DNA of 20,488 nt from JAPKZH01 sp964537875. Its GTDB lineage: Bacteria; Acidobacteriota; Aminicenantia; Aminicenantales; UBA4085. Of the stretch, positions 6,869-14,489 are shown in pieces. A program made the translations under genes and the position numbers. Each line of letters starts with the position of its first letter. Position 1 is the first letter of the stretch. Where the stretch lies: positions 1 to 20,488 of the forward strand of contig CAZIDN010000065.1 in assembly GCA_964537875.1 (NCBI GenBank), given 5' to 3'. The notes below the pieces were generated by a model. It did no database searches. It saw only the letters and a list, made by a program, of their open reading frames with translations, and had not been told where the DNA came from.

Positions 6869-8046
6869 TTCCCCTTCTCCTCCAAATATTTTGTGTAGAG
6901 CGGAGACATCTTTCGCAGCCGGTCGATAATCGGCGGGAAGACATCGAGCAGATAGCCGATATCCTCGGCCGTGTTGTCGTCGATGAGGCTGAAAACGAGC
7001 GACCCCTGGGCCAGGGCATGGTCGAGCCCCATGGCCAGGAGGACATGAGACGCCTTCAGCGCTTTCGAAGTGCAGGCCGACCCGCTCGAGGCCGCGATCC
7101 CCTTCATGTCCAAGTTCAAGAGCATGGCTTCGCCCTCGATGAACTCGATGCAAAAGCTGGCATGGTGAGGAAGCCGCCTATCCCTATGGCCGGTGAGGAC
7201 GACGCGGTCCACTTTGCCGGGCAGCCGATCGATCAGCAGATCCCGGAGGACTTTGGCCTTTTCCGACCGCTCTGTCATTTTAGCCTGGGCGATCTCAGCC
7301 GCTTTGCCCAGACCCACAATTCCGGCGACGTTCTCCGTGCCGCCCCGCCGTCCGCCTTCCTGGATGCCGCCCTCGATGAACGGCAGGATGCGCACGCCCT
7401 TTTTCAGGTAGAGGGCGGCGCTGCCCTTGGGTCCGTAAAACTGGTCGCCGGCCAGGCTGAGTGCATCCACGGCCAAGGCCCGGACATCAACGGGGATATT
7501 TCCGGCAGCGGCCGCGGCATCGGTGTGAAACAGAACGTTGCGGGCCTTGCAGATTTTAGCGATCTCGGCGACGGGCTCGATCGTTCCGACTTCGCTGTTG
7601 GCCATCATCACCGAGACCAGGATTGTCTCCTTGGCAATGACTTTATCGACATCTTCGGGATGGACCATCCCCGTCTGATCGACCGGGACCAGCGTGGATG
7701 TGAAACCGAGCTTTTCCAGGCTCTTCGCCGGATTCAGGACCGAGAGATGTTCCACGGCCGACAGGACGAGATGGCTGCCGCGGCTGCGGTTGGCCAGGGC
7801 CAGCCCCTTGATGGCGAAATTGTTCGATTCCGACCCGCTGGATGTGAAATAGATCTCGCTCTCGGCGGCATGGATCAGGCCGGCCACCCGTTCCCGGGCC
7901 TCCTCGACGACCTCGAGCGCGCATTGACCGTCAGAATGAAGGCTCTGGGGATTCCCAAAGCGCTCCCTTAAAAACGGGAGCATGGCCTCGAGCGCTTCCG
8001 GGTGAAGCGGGGTCGCGGCGATATGATCAAGATAGATTCTTTTCAC
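6865..8046 (-). CDS. iscS: IscS/NifS-like protein lacking the PLP lysine
   Basis: A 393-residue fold-type I aminotransferase relative, collinear with cysteine desulfurases: YLDHIAATP at the N-terminus, His100 (VEHLS), Asp176 (HTDAAAAAG) and active-site Cys325 in SSGSACTSKAL. Where desulfurases have Ser-Gly/Ala-His-Lys before (I/F)YGPKG, this protein reads LAGDQFYGPKG: Asp201-Gln202, so the lysine forming the Schiff base with PLP is absent. The DNA reads GGC-GAC-CAG-TTT, with no frame problem. The Gln that contacts PLP (Gln183 in E. coli IscS) is Ala179. From memory, Archaeoglobus fulgidus IscS has the same kind of loss and shares the SAVEHxSVxNPAK and MSPLY segments. It may act as a scaffold or cysteine ligand donor for IscU rather than as a desulfurase. 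The start is GTG, with GGGGAG 5 bases upstream. Confidence 0.9.
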   Translation of the reverse strand: MKRIYLDHIAATPLHPEALEAMLPFLRERFGNPQSLHSDGQCALEVVEEARERVAGLIHAAESEIYFTSSGSESNNFAIKGLALANRSRGSHLVLSAVEHLSVLNPAKSLEKLGFTSTLVPVDQTGMVHPEDVDKVIAKETILVSVMMANSEVGTIEPVAEIAKICKARNVLFHTDAAAAAGNIPVDVRALAVDALSLAGDQFYGPKGSAALYLKKGVRILPFIEGGIQEGGRRGGTENVAGIVGLGKAAEIAQAKMTERSEKAKVLRDLLIDRLPGKVDRVVLTGHRDRRLPHHASFCIEFIEGEAMLLNLDMKGIAASSGSACTSKALKASHVLLAMGLDHALAQGSLVFSLIDDNTAEDIGYLLDVFPPIIDRLRKMSPLYTKYLEEKGK

Positions 8047-8081
8047 GTGCGCTCCCCGTTATTTGAAAGACTCGTTATCGT

Positions 8082-8300
8082 CTATATGGCGACGACTTCT
8101 TTGATGTCCGGAACCTCTTTCTTCAGGATCCTCTCGATGCCCATTTTGAGCGTCATCTGGGACATCGGGCATCCGCCGCAGGCGCCGGTGAGCTTGACCT
8201 TGACGACTCCGTTGTCCACGCCGACAAGCTCGACGTTTCCACCGTCGGCCATGAGGGACGGCCGAATCTTATTCAAAGCCGCTTCGACTTTTTCCTTCAT
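8082..8300 (-). CDS. NifU C-terminal-domain (Nfu) Fe-S carrier
   Basis: A 72-residue stand-alone Nfu domain: RPSLMADGGNVELVGVD at the N-terminus and GACGGCPMSQMTLK with the cluster-binding CX2C at Cys41 and Cys44. Nfu proteins carry a 4Fe-4S cluster bridging two subunits and deliver it to client enzymes. AGGAG lies 6 bases before the ATG. It opens the nfu-iscS-iscU-nadA series, 35 bases ahead of iscS and 101 bases after korB. Confidence 0.92.
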   Translation of the reverse strand: MKEKVEAALNKIRPSLMADGGNVELVGVDNGVVKVKLTGACGGCPMSQMTLKMGIERILKKEVPDIKEVVAI

Positions 8301-8373
8301 CGGGAACTCCTTTTCATCTTTCTCGTTCCTGCTTGATCCGTTGGGAACAACCAGGAATCGAGGGGATAATTCT

Positions 8374-8401
8374 TTACTATAATGCCATTACTATAATGCC
8401 A
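8374..8401. repeat. Perfect 14-base tandem duplication in the korB-nfu gap
   Basis: TTACTATAATGCCA occurs twice head to tail (8374-8387 and 8388-8401), directly after the korB stop codon. On the minus strand each copy supplies a TATAGT, one substitution from a sigma-70 -10 box. The copy at 8395-8390 has TGGAAA 17 bases upstream (8418-8413), a weak -35. A secondary promoter for nfu-iscS-iscU is possible but poorly supported. Confidence 0.6.
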
Positions 8402-9262
8402 TTACCGAAATTTTTCCATGATTTTTTCGAGTCTGGGAATGTCAACCTCGAGGCTTTCGCTGGCGATCGTCTTATTGACATCCGGCAGGACGAGCTCTTC
8501 GAACGGCGGCTTCTGCTCCTGGTAGATCAGGCCGATCGGAATCCTCTGAGGGTCCTGAAGCCTTGTCCATGCCTCCATCTTGTCGCCGGGATGATACCCG
8601 GGATCGTCCTCCAGAACATAGATATTTTTTCGATACCATTCATACGTATTGATTTTGTTATGGGTGACGCAGGGGCTGAGGGCTTCGATCAGAGCAAACC
8701 CGCGGTGCTTCATGGCTTTTTCCAAAAGGCCGGCCAGGTGGGCGACATTCCCGGAAAACCCGCGGGCGATAAATGTTCCGCCTGAGGCCAAGGCCAGCCT
8801 CGGCCCGTCGATCGGAAATTCCTTCGACCCGTAGGGGGAAGAGATTGAGACAAAGCCCATCTCCGTCGTCGGCGAGACCTGGCCTTGAGTCAGGCCGTAA
8901 ATCCGGTTGTCCACAACCAGGTAGACGATCCCTACGTTCCGCCGGGCGGCATGGATGAAATGGCCCTGGCCGATGGAATAGGCATCTCCGTCGCCGCTGA
9001 CGCCGACGACAAGGAGACCTGGATGGCTCAGTTTCACACCGGTGGCCACGGGCAGAACGCGGCCGTGCAACCCGTGAAAGCCGTAGGCCCGGAAACAATT
9101 GTTCAGCCGGCCGTGGCAGCCGATCCCCGTCACAACGACCGTCTGCTCGGGGTCGAGGTCCTGAGCGGCGGCCGCCCGCTTGAGGGCGTCAAAAACGCCG
9201 AACAGCCCGCAGCCCCGGCACCAGGCCGGGTATTCCAGATGATAATCTTCTTTGTTTCTCAC
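8402..9262 (-). CDS. korB: 2-oxoacid:ferredoxin oxidoreductase, beta subunit
   Basis: A 286-residue thiamine diphosphate-binding subunit. The TPP/metal motif runs from GDGDAYSIG (90-98) to VVDN (116-119). Four cysteines expected to hold a 4Fe-4S cluster are Cys15 and Cys18 (WCRGCG), Cys49 (GIGCHG) and Cys198 (SPCVTHN). With korA it forms a two-subunit KorAB-type enzyme that oxidises a 2-oxoacid, often 2-oxoglutarate, to an acyl-CoA while reducing ferredoxin; the exact substrate cannot be read from the sequence. Translation starts at GTG (9260-9262), overlapping the korA stop as GTGA, with GGAGG inside the korA end. Confidence 0.9.
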   Translation of the reverse strand: MRNKEDYHLEYPAWCRGCGLFGVFDALKRAAAAQDLDPEQTVVVTGIGCHGRLNNCFRAYGFHGLHGRVLPVATGVKLSHPGLLVVGVSGDGDAYSIGQGHFIHAARRNVGIVYLVVDNRIYGLTQGQVSPTTEMGFVSISSPYGSKEFPIDGPRLALASGGTFIARGFSGNVAHLAGLLEKAMKHRGFALIEALSPCVTHNKINTYEWYRKNIYVLEDDPGYHPGDKMEAWTRLQDPQRIPIGLIYQEQKPPFEELVLPDVNKTIASESLEVDIPRLEKIMEKFR

Positions 9263-11025
9263 CGCAGCGCCCTCCGGATCCTTCGAGAGATGTCCATCGG
9301 CTTGAAAGGAAGCGAGGAATATTTCAGGATATTTTTGAACCGCGGGCAGACTTCGACCTGGCTCTTGACGAGCTGGCTGAGCTGCCCGGAGAAGTTGTTC
9401 TCGACGACAAAGACCTGCCGGCAGCTGTTCAGGAACGCCTCTGTCTCTTTGACGGGGAACGGCCAGAGCGTGCGCAGCTGCAAAAATTTCGTCGGAATTC
9501 CTTTTCTGGCAAGCTGCCCCTGGGCTTCGACGATCGCCCCCAAGGTCGAGCCCGTGCCGAGGATGCCGACCTTCGCTTTCCGGTCTCCCCAGACTCGCGA
9601 GGCGATCAGGTTTTTCGAAGCAGCCTGGAGTTTTTTCATCCGCTTGTCCATCATCCGCCGGCGGATCTCCGGGTCCTCGTCCCTGTATCCTTTTTCGTTG
9701 TGCTCGTTCCCCTCGACCATGTGGAGGCCGTTCTTCATGCCGGGAAGAGCCCGCGGCGAAATCCCGTCCGCCGCGAATTCATATCTTTTGAAATTTTCCT
9801 TGCCGAGAAGCTCGTCCTGGCTGAGAAGCCGGCCACGGTCGATCGAAATCTTATCGAAATGAAATTCCCGGGCCGTGCGAAGGTTCTGGCCCATGTCCAG
9901 CTCCGTCATCAGGATGACGGGACATTGATATCGTTCGGCCAGGTTGAACGCCTCGACCGTAAATTCGAAACATTCCTCGACGGTCCCTGGCGCCAGGACG
10001 ATCCTGGGGAAATCTCCATGAGACCCAAAGATCCACTGGGTGATGTCGGACTGCTCGGTCTTTGTCGGCGTCCCGGTGGCCGGGCCAACCCTCTGGACGT
10101 GGGCGACGACGACGGGCACCTCGGCCATGCCGGCCAGGCTGAACGCTTCCATCATCAGCGACGCTCCTGGCCCCGACGTCGAGGTCATCGCCCGGGCGCC
10201 GGCATAGGCCGCCCCGACCGCCATGTTCATTGCGGCCAGCTCATCCTCGGTCTGGACTACGGCCCCGTTGAAACCGGGAAGATAGACGGCCAGCCACTGC
10301 CAGATTTCCGAAGCCGGACAAATTGGGTAGGCGGCAAAAAAGCGGCAGCCGGCGGCCAGCGCGCCCAGGGCGATGGCTTCATCGCCGGAAAGGACGATCC
10401 GGCCCTGGTCCTTCGTTCTATCCAGGGCATGGCACTCTGAGTCGGCGATCATCTCTCCGGCCTTCGCCCAGCCCAGCATCAGGGCCTGGGTGTTTTTGTC
10501 CACGATCTCCTGGCCTTTTTTCTTGAGGAACATCTCGCTGATGATCTCTTGGATGATCTGGGTGTCCAGGTCGAGGACATAGCTCAGCGCGCCCAGGGCA
10601 ATCATGTTCTTGTAAACTTCCTGGCCGAACTTTTCCTTGGCCAGCTGCCGAAGCAGAAAGCGATGGAAGGTCTTGCCTTTTTTGAGAGGATCGGGCATGG
10701 CCCCGACCCCTTCACCGTCACAGAAGACGACGCCGCCGCGGGCGATCGTCTGGACGTTCTTAAAAACGGCCTGGCAGTCGAAGGCGAGCAAGACATCGAT
10801 ACAGTTGCCCCAGCTGTAGATCCTGTCCAGGGACGCCCGGACGACGGTGCTGGTCGCTTCACCGCGGATATTGGAGGGGAAATCCCGGCAGGTGACGACC
10901 TCCCAACCCTGCCTTTTCAAGATCCTGGCCAGGACGTTGCCGGTGAACAACACCCCGTCGCCGGCCTTCCCGGCGATCAAGACAGAGATATCGGTGATGG
11001 GTTGTCCCTTCCTCAGGTTAGCCAT
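9259..11025 (-). CDS. korA: 2-oxoacid:ferredoxin oxidoreductase, fused gamma-alpha subunit
   Basis: A 588-residue subunit in the fused KorA arrangement. The N-terminal gamma domain (~1-190) has AGKAGDGVLFTGN and FPSNIRGEAT. The alpha pyrimidine-binding domain (~205-588) has YPICPASEIWQWLA, QTEDELAAMNMAVGAAYAG and TSTSGPGASLMMEA. It pairs with korB, which overlaps its stop codon by 4 bases. No separate ferredoxin-like delta subunit is encoded, as is normal for KorAB. It is the first gene after a 451-base gap and has a convincing promoter about 45 bases upstream, so it probably heads the transcript that also carries the Fe-S genes. Confidence 0.9.
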   Translation of the reverse strand: MANLRKGQPITDISVLIAGKAGDGVLFTGNVLARILKRQGWEVVTCRDFPSNIRGEATSTVVRASLDRIYSWGNCIDVLLAFDCQAVFKNVQTIARGGVVFCDGEGVGAMPDPLKKGKTFHRFLLRQLAKEKFGQEVYKNMIALGALSYVLDLDTQIIQEIISEMFLKKKGQEIVDKNTQALMLGWAKAGEMIADSECHALDRTKDQGRIVLSGDEAIALGALAAGCRFFAAYPICPASEIWQWLAVYLPGFNGAVVQTEDELAAMNMAVGAAYAGARAMTSTSGPGASLMMEAFSLAGMAEVPVVVAHVQRVGPATGTPTKTEQSDITQWIFGSHGDFPRIVLAPGTVEECFEFTVEAFNLAERYQCPVILMTELDMGQNLRTAREFHFDKISIDRGRLLSQDELLGKENFKRYEFAADGISPRALPGMKNGLHMVEGNEHNEKGYRDEDPEIRRRMMDKRMKKLQAASKNLIASRVWGDRKAKVGILGTGSTLGAIVEAQGQLARKGIPTKFLQLRTLWPFPVKETEAFLNSCRQVFVVENNFSGQLSQLVKSQVEVCPRFKNILKYSSLPFKPMDISRRIRRALR

Positions 11026-11069
11026 GGCCGTTCGTCCTTGTCCGTAAGCGTCCCTAAAAACACCTTTCT

Positions 11070-11099
11070 ATTATATAAAAAAAAAGGAGCGTTTTCCAA
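11070..11099 (-). promoter_or_regulatory. Sigma-70-type promoter for korAB
   Basis: On the minus strand, TTGGAA (11099-11094) and a perfect TATAAT (11075-11070) are separated by 18 bases, with a T-rich spacer. The predicted start near 11063 gives a leader of about 38 bases to the korA ATG. The region is sharply AT-rich compared with its surroundings. Confidence 0.6.
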
Positions 11100-11222
11100 A
11101 TTATATTTTACTATTCTTATAAATTAAATGTAGTTTGCCGAGGCGAACCAACGAGGCCCGCCTTGTCCCGGAAAATATGCAACCCGGCTTCATAAGCATC
11201 TTCGTTTGTGCAATTTTCTATC

Positions 11223-11334
11223 GGCGTCGGAATCGCCCCCGGCCCCCTGGGGAACCAGTCCCGTCGGTTCCCCCCGTCGAAAAGCCGCCGGGGCCCCCCT
11301 CCGCTATGGGAGCTTCAGGGGCGATTCCGACGCC
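11223..11334. other. Large branched inverted-repeat (structured) element
   Basis: A perfect 17-base inverted repeat (GGCGTCGGAATCGCCCC at 11223-11239; its complement at 11318-11334) encloses 78 bases with further nested pairing: GGCCCC 11241-11246 with GGGGCC 11290-11295; GGGGAACC 11249-11256 with GGTTCCCC 11266-11273 around a 9-base loop; and CTCC 11299-11302 with GGAG 11309-11312. The result is a long stem topped by branched hairpins. No T run follows either arm, so it is not a standard terminator. It lies between the nrdJ stop and the korAB promoter. It could be a structured RNA, a processing or attenuation site, or a mobile palindromic repeat. Confidence 0.7.
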
Positions 11335-11476
11335 TCTTTGAAACCACATATCTAGAGAGGCTTCCCCGTCAGCCCGTCTGAGGCAGCCGCGTCGAAAGGC
11401 GCTCCCGCCGTCCCCAAGAATTTAGAATCAAAGGGCTCCTGTGTCATTTTCCGGAGAACATCTTTTTCAAAACTCG

Positions 11477-13564
11477 CTAAGAGCATTTGTTCCAGCCGCA
11501 GTTGGGGCAAGTCGGGCATTTCTCGTCGGGAAGCGTCGCCCCGCACTGTTTGCAGATGGATTTGAAGAGGTCCCTGGAGTTGTTTTTGACTTGGCCAAAA
11601 TGCCTTTCCAGGACCTTGGAGATGGCGTCAGGGATAGAATGGACGAGGCCGCCGTCGGTGAAGATCGGTTCCGAGCCGCCGATCCCTTTCAACTGGTTGA
11701 CGACCTCCTTGGGGTCGACGCCGCTGCGCAAGGCCAAGGAGATCAGCCGGCCGAGGGCTTCCGCATCGGCCATTGTGGAGTAGCCGCTCTTGCCGATGCT
11801 GGCGAAGACCTCAAAAGGCTTTTGATTGAAGAAACTGATCGTCACGTAAAGGTTGCCGAACCCGGTCTTGATCTTGTCGGTGATCGACGTCAGAGTGTCG
11901 GGCCGCTCCTGCGGCAGCCGCTTTTCGGCAGCGCCGGCCTTGGTCAGGACCTGTTCGTCGCGGCAGCCGTCCCGATAGATCGTGATGCCTTTGCAGCCCA
12001 GGTCAAAGGCCATCAGGTAGGCCTGCTCGACATCCTTGAGAGTAGCCTCGTGGGGAAGGTTGATAGTCTTGGAGACCGAATTATCGACGTGCTTTTGAAA
12101 GGCCGCCTGCATTTTGATGTGCCCTTCGGACGCGATATCGTGGGCGACGACGAAGTAATCGGGCGCGGCCTGGCCGGGGTTCTTGCTCTTCCATTCCATG
12201 TACATGGGATGGAGGTCCTTGATCTCGGAATCGATGATCCGGGACGTAAACTCGAAGGCGAACACCGGCTCGATGCTCGAGGAACAGCCTGCGATGCGCG
12301 AGATCGTGCCCGTGGGAGCGATCGTGAAGACGGTGGCATTCCTCATCCTCTTCCCTTTATAGACCGACTTGGCGATGTTGGGGAAATTCCCGCGGATTTT
12401 GGCCAGCTTGGCCGACTCCTGGGCCGCCTGGCTGCGCAGGAAGGACGAGATCTTCTCGGCAAAGGCCAGCGCGCGGGAGGAATTGTAAGGAATCTTTATC
12501 TTGATTAGGAGATCGGCCCAGCCCATCACCCCGAGCCCGATCCTCCGGTTGCCCTTGGACATCTCCTCGATCTGGGGAAGCGGGTACTTGTTGACATCGA
12601 TGACATTGTCCAGAAAGCGGACGGCGATCGCGATGACCTTGCCGAACCGGTCCCAGTCGAATTGGTCTTTTTTGTCGGGCGCGAAAAAGTTGGCCAAGTT
12701 GATCGAGCCGAGGTTGCACGATTCATAGGCATGGAGCGGCTGTTCGCCGCAGGGATTGGTCGCCTGGATCGACCCCAGGGCCCGCGTCGGATTCATTCTG
12801 TTGATCCGGTCGATGAAGATCAGGCCCGGGTCGCCGATGGCCCAGGCGGATTCGACGATCATCCGGAAGATCTTCCGGGCGTCCTTCCGGTCGACACCCT
12901 TTTTCTGGTAGGGATCATGGATGGCGTACGAGCTTCCTTTTTTCACGGCCTCCATGAATTCGTCGGTGGCGGCCACCGAGATATTGAAATTGCTGAGGGT
13001 CTTGCCGTCTTTCTTCATCAGGATGAATTCTTCGATATCCGGATGGTCGGCGCGCAGGATGCCCATGTTGGCGCCGCGGCGGGTTCCTCCCTGTTTCACG
13101 GCCTCCGTGGCGGCATCGATGACCTTTAAAAACGACACCGGGCCCGACGCCACTCCCTGGGTCCGGTGGACAAAGCTTCCTCTGGGACGCAGCCGGCTGA
13201 AATCAAAGCCCGTCCCGCCGCCTTCCTTGTGGACCAGGGCGGCGTTCTTGACCGTTTCGAAAATGGACTCCATGGAATCCCCGATGGGAAGGACAAAGCA
13301 GGCGCTGAGGCACATGTCCCGGCCGGCGCCGGTGAGCGTGGGACTGTTGGGCAGAAAATCCCGGGCCATCATCACTTCGGAGAAAATCTGCGCCCAGAGG
13401 TGCCGTTCCCGCTGGGTCTTCTCGGCCGCGGCGACCGTCCGGGCCACCCGGCCGAAGAGGTCGGCCGGAGACTTGTCCAGCAGCTCCCCCTTATCATTCT
13501 TCATGAAATAGCGGGCCTTCAAGATCCGCAGGGCGTTGGCCGAAAATCCGCTTGTGTCCGTCAT
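11477..13564 (-). CDS. nrdJ: Adenosylcobalamin-dependent (class II) ribonucleotide reductase
   Basis: A 695-residue enzyme reducing ribonucleotides to deoxyribonucleotides with a B12-generated thiyl radical, independent of oxygen. NSPTL (73-77) precedes Cys89 in LSACFVLPIGD, one of the redox-active pair; the radical cysteine is Cys272 in NPCGEQ (with Asn270 and Glu274); the second redox cysteine is Cys283 in ESCNLGSINL. The C-terminus has seven cysteines in CX2C-like pairs (671-694), the zinc-ribbon or disulfide-shuttle tail of this subfamily. The ATG at 13564 is preferred because GGAGG lies 4 bases upstream; a longer frame to 13714 only overlaps the preceding gene. No cobalamin riboswitch was seen upstream. 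Confidence 0.93.
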   Translation of the reverse strand: MTDTSGFSANALRILKARYFMKNDKGELLDKSPADLFGRVARTVAAAEKTQRERHLWAQIFSEVMMARDFLPNSPTLTGAGRDMCLSACFVLPIGDSMESIFETVKNAALVHKEGGGTGFDFSRLRPRGSFVHRTQGVASGPVSFLKVIDAATEAVKQGGTRRGANMGILRADHPDIEEFILMKKDGKTLSNFNISVAATDEFMEAVKKGSSYAIHDPYQKKGVDRKDARKIFRMIVESAWAIGDPGLIFIDRINRMNPTRALGSIQATNPCGEQPLHAYESCNLGSINLANFFAPDKKDQFDWDRFGKVIAIAVRFLDNVIDVNKYPLPQIEEMSKGNRRIGLGVMGWADLLIKIKIPYNSSRALAFAEKISSFLRSQAAQESAKLAKIRGNFPNIAKSVYKGKRMRNATVFTIAPTGTISRIAGCSSSIEPVFAFEFTSRIIDSEIKDLHPMYMEWKSKNPGQAAPDYFVVAHDIASEGHIKMQAAFQKHVDNSVSKTINLPHEATLKDVEQAYLMAFDLGCKGITIYRDGCRDEQVLTKAGAAEKRLPQERPDTLTSITDKIKTGFGNLYVTISFFNQKPFEVFASIGKSGYSTMADAEALGRLISLALRSGVDPKEVVNQLKGIGGSEPIFTDGGLVHSIPDAISKVLERHFGQVKNNSRDLFKSICKQCGATLPDEKCPTCPNCGWNKCS

Positions 13565-13598
13565 GGGTCCTCCGAAATTTTTTGGGAGCCGGTCCCGG

Positions 13599-13892
13599 TT
13601 ATCTCTTCCCGACCGCCTTGAGCTTCGACTCGATCGAAGCTTCCTTGTCCAGCCGGTGGTCCACCCGGAGGTCGATATGGATCCTCTGGACGCCCATCTT
13701 GACCAGGGCCTCATGGGCGCGGGTGATGACCTGGAAAAGGGCCGGCAGGTCGGGAGCCTCGATGGTCGTGGACATCCCGCCCGTTTCGCTTTTCAAGCCG
13801 GACTTCTCGATGGCGCGCAACGCCTCTTTGACAAAGCGGCTGACCGAGGCGCCTTCACTCGTTGGAAAAATCGCCAGCTCGGCAATAATCAT
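13599..13892 (-). CDS. MTH1187/DUF77-family thiamine-binding protein
   Basis: A 97-residue single-domain protein. It starts MIIAELAIFPTSEGASVSRFV and has GGMSTTIEAPDLPALFQVI and a closing IHIDLRVDHRLD, the pattern of the small YkoF/MTH1187-like family reported to bind thiamine. A soluble thiamine carrier or sensor role is the usual inference. It is 34 bases ahead of nrdJ and has its own promoter, so the two are probably cotranscribed, although no metabolic link is obvious. Confidence 0.85.
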   Translation of the reverse strand: MIIAELAIFPTSEGASVSRFVKEALRAIEKSGLKSETGGMSTTIEAPDLPALFQVITRAHEALVKMGVQRIHIDLRVDHRLDKEASIESKLKAVGKR

Positions 13893-13928
13893 GGCTGATC
13901 CTTTTTATCGAAAATTCCTGTCCCTTCC

Positions 13929-13958
13929 ATTCTAGCCAAATCTTTCAATCTTTATCAA
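13929..13958 (-). promoter_or_regulatory. Promoter for the thiamine-binding protein and nrdJ
   Basis: On the minus strand, TTGATA (13958-13953) and TAGAAT (13934-13929) are separated by 18 bases; each hexamer has five of six consensus bases. The -10 is about 37 bases upstream of the ATG at 13892. The surrounding 13920-13985 block is AT-rich. Farther upstream (14022-14042), GTCCCCGC/GCGGGAC forms a small hairpin that could end the PAS transcript, but no T run follows it. Confidence 0.55.
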
Positions 13959-14057
13959 CTAGATAGTAATAGTATGATATAAGAATCGGCCGCCTTTTTA
14001 AAGGAGAATTTGCCTGATCCTGTCCCCGCCATCCAGCGGGACGAGGTGGCCTGTCAA

Positions 14058-14489
14058 TCATTCCCAGTCTAAAAGCCTTTTCTGCCCCTCGAGCTTCCGG
14101 ATCGAAGTGACGTCCTGGCTGACTTCCAGGCAGCCCTTGTAGGCGCCGTTCTGATCGCGCACGGCCATGTACCGGATCAGGATGAATTTTCCCCCCATTT
14201 GGATCCAGAACTCGGCCTCGTCCTTGCGGCCGGCCTTAAAAGCCTCCAAGATTTTCGTGACGACATGAACGCTCGCCGGGGGATGGCAGTTCTGGACTTT
14301 CCGCCCGATGACGGCCGGGCTGCGCGAAAAAATGCGGTCCGGCGTGTCCGAATAATAGACCACGGTGTCGTTCTCGTCGACAACGCTCATGTCGAAGGGC
14401 AGGTGTTTCAAGACGAGGTTGACGAGCTCCCGGGACATAGCGCCGGTCTCAAGCTCCAATTTTTGAATAGACGCCCCATCGTTTGCCAT
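14058..14489 (-). CDS. Stand-alone PAS-domain protein of the DUF438-associated type
   Basis: A 143-residue protein, essentially one PAS domain (~28-130): LPFDMSVVDENDTVVYYSDTP, then IGRKVQNCHPPASVHVV (62-77) and EVSQDVTSIRKLEGQKRLL. The NCHPPxSVHVV block matches the PAS domain at the C-terminus of DUF438 proteins, often next to hemerythrin-like domains; here no such domain is attached. It has no output domain and no membrane segment, so it is probably a small sensor module acting through a partner. The ATG at 14489 is chosen because AGGAG lies 6 bases before it. The same frame is open for a further 42 codons upstream. Confidence 0.8.
   Translation of the reverse strand: MANDGASIQKLELETGAMSRELVNLVLKHLPFDMSVVDENDTVVYYSDTPDRIFSRSPAVIGRKVQNCHPPASVHVVTKILEAFKAGRKDEAEFWIQMGGKFILIRYMAVRDQNGAYKGCLEVSQDVTSIRKLEGQKRLLDWE

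Larger units (their letters stand above)
11026..11476. other. 451-base gap between korA and nrdJ
   Basis: This is the longest non-coding stretch in the window. It holds the korAB promoter in an AT-rich block (about 11060-11130) and the large inverted-repeat element at 11223-11334. Between these, 11131-11222 shows no gene, tRNA or clear terminator. From 11335 to 11476, just after the nrdJ stop, I see no convincing gene; a 44-codon frame (ATG at 11486, stop at 11352) overlaps the nrdJ end but lacks a ribosome binding site and any recognisable family. Confidence 0.6.

Noticed and set aside
11135..11341. 68-codon plus-strand frame across the hairpin element
   Set aside because: Its Pro/Arg-rich translation comes from the GC-rich inverted repeat, and no start signal was seen.
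11352..11486. Possible 44-residue peptide gene after nrdJ
   Set aside because: It overlaps the nrdJ end, has no ribosome binding site and no recognisable sequence pattern.
13565..13714. N-terminal 50-residue extension of nrdJ
   Set aside because: It lies inside the thiamine-binding protein gene in another frame, is Arg/Ser-rich, and the ATG at 13564 has a proper ribosome binding site.
14022..14042. Terminator after the PAS gene
   Set aside because: A 7-base stem with one bulge is present, but no T run follows in the direction of transcription; too weak to call.
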